64,000 bases of DNA from APNM01 sp040361335 (GTDB lineage Bacteria > Pseudomonadota > Gammaproteobacteria > Nevskiales > Salinisphaeraceae): the NCBI RefSeq assembly GCF_040361335.1, contig NZ_APNM01000014.1, positions 21,662 to 85,661 on the forward strand. The letters run 5' to 3'. Shown here piece after piece: positions 1 through 7,345 of the stretch. The position numbers and the translations under genes were made by a program. Below the pieces are notes generated by a model. That model saw only the letters and a program-made list of their open reading frames with translations. It was not told the origin of the DNA and searched no databases. Within the stretch, counting starts at the first letter, position 1. Each line of letters begins with the position of its first letter.

Positions 1-385
1 CCTCCACCGGCACCGGCCAGCGGATGGTGACGGCGCGCAGGCCCCATTCCCGCGCGGCCTCCGCGTCCTCCATGTAGATGTCGATCTTGCGCCGCCAGCG
101 CCGGTGCATCTTGTCCCGGACCACGTAGGTGCCGGACAGGCCCTCGATCTTGACCTCGGTGCCGTGATCCAGTCCCAGCTCGATGAGGTCGCGCGAGACC
201 GCGATCGCCTTCATCCCCGGTTCCAGGGTGTCGCCCCAGGCGGTCAGCCGCGGATGATCGGGATGGGTCTGCGCCGGCGAGGGGCTATAGGCGCTGGCGG
301 TAACCTCCAACGAACGCCATTCCACCTCCTCAGCGCAGGCCGGCAGCGCGAGGACGATCGCCAGGAGCCAAACGGCGCGGCGCAT
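1..385 (-). CDS. 3D-domain (RlpA/MltA-like fold) exported protein, C-terminus cut by window edge
   Basis: The first 128 codons read from ATG at 385 and run off the left edge. Residues 1-17 form a signal peptide ending in LPAC, so it may be a lipoprotein. The rest matches the 3D domain, a double-psi barrel named for conserved aspartates: VTASAYSPSPAQ near 28-39, then YVVRDKMHRRW with Asp91 and KIDIYM with Asp102. In the family this fold occurs in murein-acting proteins such as MltA and YuiC-like enzymes, so a cell-wall role in the envelope is plausible but not proven. The ATG follows directly on the TGA of the esterase gene (no gap), so the two are almost certainly co-transcribed. Confidence 0.75.
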   Translation of the reverse strand, partial: MRRAVWLLAIVLALPACAEEVEWRSLEVTASAYSPSPAQTHPDHPRLTAWGDTLEPGMKAIAVSRDLIELGLDHGTEVKIEGLSGTYVVRDKMHRRWRRKIDIYMEDAEAAREWGLRAVTIRWPVPVE

Positions 386-1243
386 TCAGTGCCCCCCGCC
401 CTTGAGGAAACGGGCGACATCGGTCGCGGTGGACGGCGCCAGCCAGCGCAGCGGCGCCGCCAGAACCGCCAGGATGCGGATGTGGCCGATGCCCTCGTAG
501 AGCCGTAGCCGGGCCCGGCCGCCGGCCGCCTCGACGCGCGCCGCGAGGATTTCGCTGTCCTCGGCGTGGACGGTGGCGTCGGCGGCGCCGTGCAGCAGGA
601 GCATGGGCGGCTCACCGCCGTCGACGAAATTAACGGGCTGCGACCGCGGCCAGGCCGTCTCCGGACCGAAGATGGTCTTGAGATCGGCGTCGGTCAGCGG
701 CAGGAAATCGTAGGGCCCGGCCAGGCCGATCATGCCGGCCAGCCAGTCGCGGTCGCCGCCCTCGGCGGCCAGGTAGCGGGCGTCGGTGGCGAGCATGGCG
801 GCGATGTGGGCGCCGGCGGAGTGCCCCATCACGAACAGCCGCGACGGATCGGCGCCGTAGTCGGCGGCGTGGTGCCGCGCCCAGGCGACCGCGGCCGCGC
901 CGTCGTGCACGAACGCGGGGAATCCTACCGCCGGGTGCAGGCGGTAGTCCGGGATCACGGCCACCGCGCCCTGCGCGGCCAGGTACTGGCCAACGAAACG
1001 GTAGCCGGCGCGCTCGCCCTGGCTCCAGCGGCCGCCGTAGAAGAACACCACCACCGGCGCCTCGCCGGCGGCGGCGCGTGGGGCATACACGTCGAGCCGC
1101 TGGCGCGCCGCGTCGCCGTAGGCCAGGCCCGTGTGCAGGCGATAGCCGGCGGACGGCGTCAGGGCGTTGACCAGGCCCTGGCCGCTGCACCCGGCCAGGG
1201 CGCTCAGCAGGCCGGCCATGACGAATATCCGGGGCCATGCCAT
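386..1243 (-). CDS. alpha/beta-hydrolase lipoprotein (carboxylesterase-like)
   Basis: 285 aa. The N-terminus is a lipoprotein signal with lipobox LAGC (Cys19), so the enzyme is probably anchored in the envelope. The fold is shown by FFYGGRW near 67-73 (oxyanion-hole region, in the place of the usual HGGG), the nucleophile elbow GHSAGA with Ser142, an acid-loop HGAADATV, and a late EGIGH with the likely catalytic His. This resembles the BD-FAE/carboxylesterase group acting on small acyl esters; the substrate is unknown. It lies directly upstream of the 3D-domain gene with abutting stop and start codons. Confidence 0.8.
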   Translation of the reverse strand: MAWPRIFVMAGLLSALAGCSGQGLVNALTPSAGYRLHTGLAYGDAARQRLDVYAPRAAAGEAPVVVFFYGGRWSQGERAGYRFVGQYLAAQGAVAVIPDYRLHPAVGFPAFVHDGAAAVAWARHHAADYGADPSRLFVMGHSAGAHIAAMLATDARYLAAEGGDRDWLAGMIGLAGPYDFLPLTDADLKTIFGPETAWPRSQPVNFVDGGEPPMLLLHGAADATVHAEDSEILAARVEAAGGRARLRLYEGIGHIRILAVLAAPLRWLAPSTATDVARFLKGGGH

Positions 1244-1310
1244 CGGGGATGTTCCGGTTGGGGGCGTGTCTGCCTCATTACGCGGGCGGCGGGGCGACGG
1301 ATTTGCCGCC

Positions 1311-2663
1311 TCACGTCATGGTCACGAACTCTTCCGCGCTGGTCGGATGGATCGCCACGGTATCGTCGAAGTCGCGCTTGGTCGCGCCCATGCGCACCGC
1401 CACCGCGAAGCCCTGCAACATCTCGTCGGCGCCGTCGCCGATCACATGGGCACCGACGATGCGCTCCTCGTCGCCCGTGCAGACCAGCTTCATGCGGCTG
1501 GCGACCTTGTGTTCCAGCACGCCGTAGTAGAGGGAGTTGAAGCGGGTCTCGTAGACCGTCACCGCGCCGTCGCCGAAACGCTCGCGGGCCTCGGCCTCGG
1601 ACAGGCCCACGCTGCCGATGGGCGGATGGCTGAACACCACCGTGGGGATGTTGGCGTAGTCCAGGTGGCGGTCCGCCTGGCCGCCGAAGAGCCGGTCCGC
1701 CAGGCGGCGGCCGGCGGCGATCGCCACCGGGGTCAGTTCCGCGCGGCCGGTGACGTCGCCCACAGCGTAGACGCCCTCGACGCTGGTGTTCTGGTAATCG
1801 TCCACGGGCACGTAACCGCCGGCGTCCGGCTCGACGCCGACCCGGTCCAGGCCGATGCCGTGGGTGTTCGGGGTGCGGCCGATGGCCCAGATCAGGGTGT
1901 CGAAGGTCTCGGGGGCGCGGTCGGTGGCGTAGTGCACGCGGACCCCGGCGCCATCCTCGGACAACTCGGCCACGGGGGTCTCCATGACCACCTCGATGCC
2001 GGCGTCGCGCATGTGCCCGATCAGGGTCTCGCCGAGCATGGCGTCGAAGTACTTGAGCACGTGGTCCTTGCGCAGCAGCAGCGTGGTCTGCGCGCCCAGG
2101 GCCTGGAGCACGCCCGCCAGTTCCACGGCGATGTAGCCGGAGCCGACCACCGCCACGCGCTCGGGGCGGGCATCCAGGGCGAAGAAGCCGTCGGAATCGG
2201 TGCCCAGCGAGGCGCCGGTGATCTCCGGCCAGGTCGGGAAGCCGCCGGTGGCGATCAGGATGTGCGGCGCGCTCAATCGCTCGCCGTCCACCTCCAGGGT
2301 GTGGGTGTCGACGAACCTGCCGCGACCGCGGAAGACGGTGACGCCGTCCTTGTCCAGGTTGCGCCCGTAGATGCCGTTGAGCCGGCGGATATAGTCCTCG
2401 CGGTGGACCACCAGCCGGTTCCAGTTGAGCGTCGGCGACGACGACTCGAAGCCGTAGCCCGGCGCGTCCGCGAACTTGTGCGCCAGATCGGCGGCGTGCC
2501 ACATCACCTTTTTCGGGACGCAACCGACGTTGACGCAGGTGCCGCCCAGCCGGCCGGCCTCGATCAGCGCGACCCGCGCGCCGTGCTTCGCGGCCCGGCG
2601 CGCGGTGGCGATGCCGCCGCTGCCGCCGCCCAGGACGATGAAATCGAATTCGTGCTTGCTCAT
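1311..2663 (-). CDS. gor: glutathione-disulfide reductase
   Basis: 450 aa, normal length for the family. FAD-dependent enzyme reducing oxidised glutathione with NADPH in the cytoplasm. Visible are the N-terminal FAD motif GGGSGG (12-17), the redox disulfide in GGTCVNVGCVPKK (Cys43/Cys48), a second dinucleotide fold starting VAVVGSGYIAVEL, the ATG-type motif in LIWAIGRTPNT, and the C-terminal dimer-interface HPTSAEE that supplies the catalytic His. The Cys spacing and HPTSAEE favour glutathione reductase over dihydrolipoamide or mercuric reductase. It is monocistronic on the minus strand; a family A repeat lies upstream. Confidence 0.93.
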   Translation of the reverse strand: MSKHEFDFIVLGGGSGGIATARRAAKHGARVALIEAGRLGGTCVNVGCVPKKVMWHAADLAHKFADAPGYGFESSSPTLNWNRLVVHREDYIRRLNGIYGRNLDKDGVTVFRGRGRFVDTHTLEVDGERLSAPHILIATGGFPTWPEITGASLGTDSDGFFALDARPERVAVVGSGYIAVELAGVLQALGAQTTLLLRKDHVLKYFDAMLGETLIGHMRDAGIEVVMETPVAELSEDGAGVRVHYATDRAPETFDTLIWAIGRTPNTHGIGLDRVGVEPDAGGYVPVDDYQNTSVEGVYAVGDVTGRAELTPVAIAAGRRLADRLFGGQADRHLDYANIPTVVFSHPPIGSVGLSEAEARERFGDGAVTVYETRFNSLYYGVLEHKVASRMKLVCTGDEERIVGAHVIGDGADEMLQGFAVAVRMGATKRDFDDTVAIHPTSAEEFVTMT

Positions 2664-2691
2664 GTCTGCATTGTACCGGTGCCGGCAAAAA

Positions 2692-2830
2692 ACCTAACCA
2701 CAGAGACACAGAGAACACAGAGCCGGGAAGAATTTGAAGCCATAACACCTTGTGCCCATCAAGCCGCCTTTCTCTGTGTGCTCTGTGCCTCTGTGGTTGA
2801 TGATTGCTTTTTGTGTCTCTGTGGTTGGTA
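2692..2830. repeat. Family A intergenic repeat (CACAGAG type), copy 1
   Basis: Left arm AACCACAGAGACACAGAG at about 2695-2712 and inverted right arm CTCTGTGCCTCTGTGGTT near 2780-2797, followed by a second right arm (TGTGTCTCTGTGGTT) near 2812-2826. The arms can pair across a loop of about 55 bp. It fills the gap between divergent gor and lemA, so the promoters of both lie in or beside repeat DNA. Confidence 0.85.
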
Positions 2831-2864
2831 TTCTTTGAACGAATCATAAATCCGGGAGAACGGC

Positions 2865-3446
2865 ATGAGCGGTCTGGTGGTCGGCTTCGTCGCCCTCGCG
2901 CTGGTCGGGGGGCTCCTCGGCTACGGCATCCTGATCTACAACAGCCTGGTGCGGCTCAAGCACGCCGTGTCCAAGGCCTGGAGCAACATCGACGTGCTCC
3001 TGAAGCAGCGCCACGACGAACTGCCCAAGCTCGTGGACACCTGCAAGCAGTACATGGACTACGAGAAGGAGACCCTGGAGGCGGTCATGCGGGCCCGCGC
3101 CGACGCCGAACGCGCGCGCACCGACGGCGACGTCAAGGGCGTGGGCCGCGCCGAGGGCGAGATGCGCTTCGGCCTGGGCAAGCTGTTCGCGGTGGCCGAG
3201 GCCTACCCGGACCTCAAGGCCAACGAATCCTTCCGCCAGCTCCAGCAGCGCATCTCCGGGCTGGAGGACGCCATCGCCGACCGCCGCGAGTACTACAACG
3301 AGGCGGTCAACCTGAACAACGTCCGCATCGAGCAGTTCCCCGACGTGATCGTGGCCGGCCTGTTCAACTTCGGGCCGGCGGACCTGCTGGAGTTCCCGCG
3401 CGAGGAACTGACCGACGTCGACGTCGGCGCCGCCTTCGCGGGCTGA
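2865..3446 (+). CDS. lemA: LemA family protein
   Basis: 193 aa. One N-terminal membrane helix (about residues 5-27), then the helical LemA domain: YNSLVRLKHAVSKAWSNID, the basic/acidic stretch KQRHDELPKLVDTCKQYM, and LNNVRIEQFPDVIVAGLFNF with the typical NxxxxxFP. LemA proteins are membrane-anchored with an outward or cytosolic helical domain depending on the lineage; their function is poorly defined. An RBS (GGGAGAA) precedes ATG 2865. The following gene begins only 10 bp downstream and encodes a GIDE-domain partner, a pairing known from other bacteria. Confidence 0.9.
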   Translation: MSGLVVGFVALALVGGLLGYGILIYNSLVRLKHAVSKAWSNIDVLLKQRHDELPKLVDTCKQYMDYEKETLEAVMRARADAERARTDGDVKGVGRAEGEMRFGLGKLFAVAEAYPDLKANESFRQLQQRISGLEDAIADRREYYNEAVNLNNVRIEQFPDVIVAGLFNFGPADLLEFPREELTDVDVGAAFAG

Positions 3447-3456
3447 CCCCGGCGCC

Positions 3457-4368
3457 ATGACCGGACTCGTCGCGGGCCTCGACGGCGAAGGGCTCGTCTG
3501 GCTGATCGCCTTCCTGGCGGCGGCCGGCGGCTTCGGCCTGTTCTGGAGCGTGCGCGGCCTGCGCCACGCGCGCCTGATCGGGGACACGCCCACCGCCCGC
3601 GTGCGCTCGGCGCCCCAGGGCTACGTCGAGCTCAAGGGCACCGCCAATGCGATGGCGGGGCCGCCGATCATCTCGCCGTTGACCGCGCGCCGCTGCGTGT
3701 ACTGGTTCTACAAGATCGAGCGCCGGGTGCAGTCGGGGCGCAGCTCCCACTGGCGCACCGTCGAGAAGGGCCGCAGCGACGATCTGTTCCACCTGGAGGA
3801 CGACACCGGCGCCTGCGTGGTGGACCCCGAGGGCGCCAAGGTGATCGCCGCCGAGACCCATACCTGGTTCGGCGCCACCGCGCGGCCGGACCGCGGCCCG
3901 TCGGCGGGCCACGGCATCGCGTTCGCCTTCGGCCGCCGGTACCGCTACCACGAGGCCCTGATCCGTGTCGGCGATCCGCTCTACGGCCTGGGCGAGTTCA
4001 CCACCCGCCGCGCCGGCCACGGCAGCGAAGCCGAGGAGGTCAAGGCGCTGCTCGCGGAATGGAAGCGGGACCCCGAACGCATGGCGATGTTCGACGTGGA
4101 CGGCGACGGCGAGGTGAGCCTCCAGGAATGGGAGGCCGCGCGCCGCGCCGCGAAGTCCCAGGTGCGGCGCGACCGCGACGGCGCCGAGACCGCCCCCGCC
4201 GCGCACGTCCTGCACCGCGGCGGCAGCGGCCGCCCCTACCTGCTGGCGGCGCTCACCGAGAAACAGCTCCTGCGCCGCAAGCTGCGCAAGGGCTTCGGCG
4301 GCTTCGCGCTGTTCGTGGTCTGCGGGGCGGTGCTGCTATGGGTGTTGCAGGTCAGGGGGATTCTCTGA
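3457..4368 (+). CDS. GIDE-domain membrane protein with an EF-hand insertion
   Basis: 303 aa. TM helix near 12-32, a GIDE-like domain (about 40-190, including SPLTARRCVYWFYKIERRV and AAETHTWFG), and a final TM helix (about 281-300). GIDE is the domain between the membrane helices of the mitochondrial E3 ligase MUL1/MAPL; no RING finger is present here. Between the domain and the last helix sits a canonical EF-hand loop, DVDGDGEVSLQE (213-224), with Asp213, Asp215, Asp217 and Glu224 all in place, so calcium binding is likely. It directly follows lemA and is probably co-transcribed. Function unknown. Confidence 0.82.
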   Translation: MTGLVAGLDGEGLVWLIAFLAAAGGFGLFWSVRGLRHARLIGDTPTARVRSAPQGYVELKGTANAMAGPPIISPLTARRCVYWFYKIERRVQSGRSSHWRTVEKGRSDDLFHLEDDTGACVVDPEGAKVIAAETHTWFGATARPDRGPSAGHGIAFAFGRRYRYHEALIRVGDPLYGLGEFTTRRAGHGSEAEEVKALLAEWKRDPERMAMFDVDGDGEVSLQEWEAARRAAKSQVRRDRDGAETAPAAHVLHRGGSGRPYLLAALTEKQLLRRKLRKGFGGFALFVVCGAVLLWVLQVRGIL

Positions 4369-4382
4369 GCCTGATTTCTGGA

Positions 4383-4599
4383 GCTAACCACAGAGGCACA
4401 GCGGGTGCAGAGGCAACAAAGACAAGACTCGCCAACCACAGAGACACAGAGGACACAGAGGGGATAAAAGCAAGGGGCAAGCCGGGATAAGCGAAGCGTT
4501 CCCGGCATGTCGCGGATCCCCCCCACCCTCCGGCGGTTAGTCTTCTTGACCCTCTGCCTCTGTGCACTCTGTGCCTCTGTGGTTAGTCTTCTTGCCGCC
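4383..4599. repeat. Family A compound repeat, copy 2, filling the 333-bp gap before prlC
   Basis: Two left-arm units (4385-4415 and 4432-4464, CCACAGAGACACAGAG type) face right-arm units at 4537-4590 (CTCTGTGCCTCTGTGGTTAG). Between the arms is CGGGATAAGCGAAGCG followed by TTCCCGGCATG (4483-4509), which recurs inside the family A block at 50284-50310 (inverted) and in part at 33084-33100. No gene was seen in the gap 4369-4701; its last 100 bp must carry the prlC promoter. Confidence 0.85.
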
Positions 4600-4701
4600 G
4601 CAAACGAGCCTGTCGGTCCTTGCGTTTTCCCCCATGCCACGACGATGTCGCTCGCGGGCGCATGTTAGATTCACGGGCTACCCGAACGACATGCCCGACC
4701 C

Positions 4702-6774
4702 ATGCCCGAGACCGTCGACAACCCCCTTCTCAGACTCGCCGACGAGGGCGGCCTGCCGCCCTTCTCCGCCATCCGGCCGGAGCACGCCGAGCCGGCCGTG
4801 GACACCCTGCTCGAACGCGCCCGCGACGCGGTGGCGACGGCGAGCGCGGCCGCCGAGCCGACCTGGGCGGCCGTCGCCGAGCCGGTGGAGGCCGCCGAGG
4901 ACGCGCTGGAGCGGGTCTTCAGCCCCGTATCGCACATGCACGCGGTGATGAACTCCGCCGAGTGGCGCGCCGCCTACGAGGCCTGCCTGCCCAAGCTCAC
5001 CGCCTACGCCACCGAGATGGGCCAGAACCGCGCCCTGTTCGATGCCTGGCGGGCGCTGGCGGACGGACCCGAGTACGAACGACTGGACGCCGCGCGCCGC
5101 AAGGTGGTGGACAACGCCCTGCGCGACTTCCGCCTGGCCGGCGTCGACCTGCCGGAGGCGGAGAAACGCCGCTACGCCGAGATCATGCAGCGGCTGTCCG
5201 AACTGTCCACCCGCTTCCAGCAGAACCTGCTGGACGCCACCCAGGCTTGGCGCAAGCACATCACCGACGAGGCGCAACTCGCCGGCCTGCCCGACAGCCA
5301 GAAGGACCTCCTGGCCCAGAACGCGCGCAACAAGGACCTGGACGGCTGGCTGGTCACCCTGGACGCGCCCAGCTTCCTGGCGATCCACACCTATGCCGAG
5401 GACCGCGAGTTGCGGCGCGAGGTCTACCAGGCCTTCGTCACCCGCGCTTCCGACGAGGGGCCGCACGCCGGCGAGTACGACAATAGCGAGTTGATGGACG
5501 AGATCGTGGCCCTGCGCCACGAGGCCGCCAACCTGCTCGGCTACCGCGACTACGCCGAGCGCGCCCTGGCCACCCGCATGGCCCGCAGTCCGGACGAGGT
5601 GATCGATTTCCTGCGCGACCTGGCGGGGCGTACCCGGCCGCGCGCCGAGGCCGAGCGCGACGAGCTGGCCGCCTTCGCCCGCGGGCGCGACGGCATCGAC
5701 GAGCTCCAGGCCTGGGACCTGGGCTATTACATGGACCAACTCAAGCGCGAGCGCTTCCGGCTGTCGGCCGAGGACCTGCGCCCCTACTTCCGCGCCGACC
5801 GCGTGATCGACGGCCTGTTCGCCATCGTCCAGCGCCTGTACGGCGTGCGCATCCGACAGGTGGCGGACGTCGACGTCTGGCACGACGATGTCACCTATTA
5901 CGCCATCGAGGACGCCGGCGGCGACCCCGTGGGCGGCTTCTACCTCGATCCCTACGCCCGCGAGGACAAGCGCGGCGGCGCCTGGATGGCGGATTGCGTG
6001 GGCCGGCGGCGCACCCCGGCGGGCGTCCAGCGGCCGGTGGCCTTCGTCACCTGCAACTTCGCGCCGCCGGTGGCCGGCAAGCCCGCCCTGCTCACCCACG
6101 ACGAGGTGACCACCCTGTTCCACGAGTTCGGCCACGCCCTGCACCACCTGCTCACCCGCGTGGACACCGCGCCGGTGGCCGGCATCAGCGGCGTGTCCTG
6201 GGACGCGGTGGAACTGCCCAGCCAGTTCATGGAGAACTGGTGCTGGCAGCGCGAGGCCCTGGACCTGTTCGCCCGCCACCACGAGACCGGCGAGCCCATG
6301 CCGGAGGACCTGTTCCGGCGCATGACCGACGCCCGCAACTTCATGTCCGGGCTGATGATGCTGCGCCAGATCGAGTTCTCGCTGTTCGACTTCCTGCTGC
6401 ACCGGGACTACGACCCGGCGAAGGGCGCCCGCGTGCAGGCGACGCTGGAGGCGGTCCGCGCCGAGGTGGCGGTGATGACACCGCCCGAGTGGAACCGCTT
6501 CGCCCACGGCTTCGCGCACATCTTCGCCGGCGGCTACGCCGCGGGCTACTACAGCTACAAGTGGGCCGAGGTCCTGTCCGCGGACGCCTTCGACGCCTTC
6601 GAGGAGGCCGGCATCTTCGACGCCGAGACCGGCGCCCGCTTCCGCGAGGAGATCCTGGAGACCGGCGGCTCGCGCGAGGCCCTGGAGAACTTCGTCGCCT
6701 TCCGCGGCCGCGAGCCGGACCTAGGGCCGCTGCTGCGGCAGAGCGGGTTGCTGGACGGGGGGCGGGCGGCTTGA
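4702..6774 (+). CDS. prlC: oligopeptidase A, M3 family zinc metallopeptidase
   Basis: 690 aa, the usual length for OpdA/PrlC. Cytoplasmic zinc endopeptidase that degrades short peptides, including cleaved signal peptides. The catalytic motif HEFGHALHH is at 474-482 (His474, Glu475, His478), with the third zinc ligand region downstream in GVSWDAVELPSQFMENW. The N-terminus MPETVDNPLL is typical. The C-terminal GGYAAGYYSYKWAEVL motif is also characteristic. Monocistronic, ending just before a family C repeat cluster. Confidence 0.93.
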   Translation: MPETVDNPLLRLADEGGLPPFSAIRPEHAEPAVDTLLERARDAVATASAAAEPTWAAVAEPVEAAEDALERVFSPVSHMHAVMNSAEWRAAYEACLPKLTAYATEMGQNRALFDAWRALADGPEYERLDAARRKVVDNALRDFRLAGVDLPEAEKRRYAEIMQRLSELSTRFQQNLLDATQAWRKHITDEAQLAGLPDSQKDLLAQNARNKDLDGWLVTLDAPSFLAIHTYAEDRELRREVYQAFVTRASDEGPHAGEYDNSELMDEIVALRHEAANLLGYRDYAERALATRMARSPDEVIDFLRDLAGRTRPRAEAERDELAAFARGRDGIDELQAWDLGYYMDQLKRERFRLSAEDLRPYFRADRVIDGLFAIVQRLYGVRIRQVADVDVWHDDVTYYAIEDAGGDPVGGFYLDPYAREDKRGGAWMADCVGRRRTPAGVQRPVAFVTCNFAPPVAGKPALLTHDEVTTLFHEFGHALHHLLTRVDTAPVAGISGVSWDAVELPSQFMENWCWQREALDLFARHHETGEPMPEDLFRRMTDARNFMSGLMMLRQIEFSLFDFLLHRDYDPAKGARVQATLEAVRAEVAVMTPPEWNRFAHGFAHIFAGGYAAGYYSYKWAEVLSADAFDAFEEAGIFDAETGARFREEILETGGSREALENFVAFRGREPDLGPLLRQSGLLDGGRAA

Positions 6775-6780
6775 ATCTTC

Positions 6781-6945
6781 CCTTCCCCCTCACCCCAACC
6801 CCTCTCCCCCAAGGGGGAGAGGGGCTTGAATAGAGAAACCCTGAAAGCTGTAGTTCAATTCCCGGCTCCCTTCAGGGGGAGAGACTCCGCACTCTAATAT
6901 CATTCCCTCTCCCCCTTCAGGGGGAGAGGGCCAGGGTGAGGGGGG
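6781..6945. repeat. Family C REP-like hairpin cluster, copy 1 (three units)
   Basis: Unit 1 (6785-6824) reads CCCTCACCCC then the hairpin CCTCTCCCCCAAGGGGGAGAGG. Unit 2 (about 6865-6890) is a degenerate hairpin. Unit 3 (6905-6944) is CCCTCTCCCCCTTCAGGGGG, continuing to the tail CCAGGGTGAGGGG that points toward the DUF559 gene. The outer units are inverted relative to each other, and the cluster could also act as terminator for prlC. Confidence 0.88.
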
Positions 6946-6949
6946 CCAG

Positions 6950-7297
6950 CTAGGTCGACGACCCGTCCCCCGCCACCAGATGCTCACGAATACACGCCAA
7001 TACTGCCTCCGTTTCCCGAAGTACCTCGTCATTCCAGAACCGAATCACGCGAAATCCATGTGATTCAAGAGCCGCGGTACGCGCCGCATCGTAGGCACGC
7101 GTTTGCTCGGCATGTTGGCCACCATCCAACTCCACAATAAGCTCGGCCTCCAAGCACACGAAGTCGACGATATAGCGACCTAGGGGATGCTGACGCCGAA
7201 ACTTGTAGCCCTCCAGGCGCCTGGCACGCCGGTGACACCACAGCCGGTTCTCGGCATCCGTTTGTTCGCGTCGTAGCCGACGGGCGAACCGATTCAT
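6950..7297 (-). CDS. DUF559 domain protein (Vsr-like endonuclease fold)
   Basis: 115 aa, a complete stand-alone DUF559 protein. It starts MNRFARRLRREQTDAENRLW, followed by the conserved core YIVDFVCLEAELIVELDGGQ and a later RVIRFWNDEVL. The DFxC...ELDGGQH spacing resembles very-short-patch-repair and other PD-(D/E)XK-like nucleases; activity in this family is not established. The gene is bracketed within 5 bp on both sides by family C hairpins in inverted orientation with their GGGTGAGG tails facing inward, an arrangement reminiscent of RAYT genes flanked by REPs. Confidence 0.87.
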   Translation of the reverse strand: MNRFARRLRREQTDAENRLWCHRRARRLEGYKFRRQHPLGRYIVDFVCLEAELIVELDGGQHAEQTRAYDAARTAALESHGFRVIRFWNDEVLRETEAVLACIREHLVAGDGSST

Positions 7298-7301
7298 CGA
7301 T

Positions 7302-7345
7302 TCCCCTCACCCCTGGCCCCTCTCCCCGCGGGGGGAGAGGGGAAA
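7302..7345. repeat. Family C REP-like hairpin, copy 2, overlapping the symporter 3' end
   Basis: CCCCTCACCCCTGGCC followed by CCTCTCCCCGCGGGGGGAGAGG. It is the inverse of the last unit of copy 1 on the other side of the DUF559 gene. It lies 4 bp upstream of the DUF559 start codon and overlaps the last codons of the symporter gene. Confidence 0.88.

Noticed and set aside
6950..7297. DUF559 gene as toxin or restriction nuclease
   Set aside because: No methyltransferase, antitoxin or defence gene is adjacent; only the repeat association is supported.
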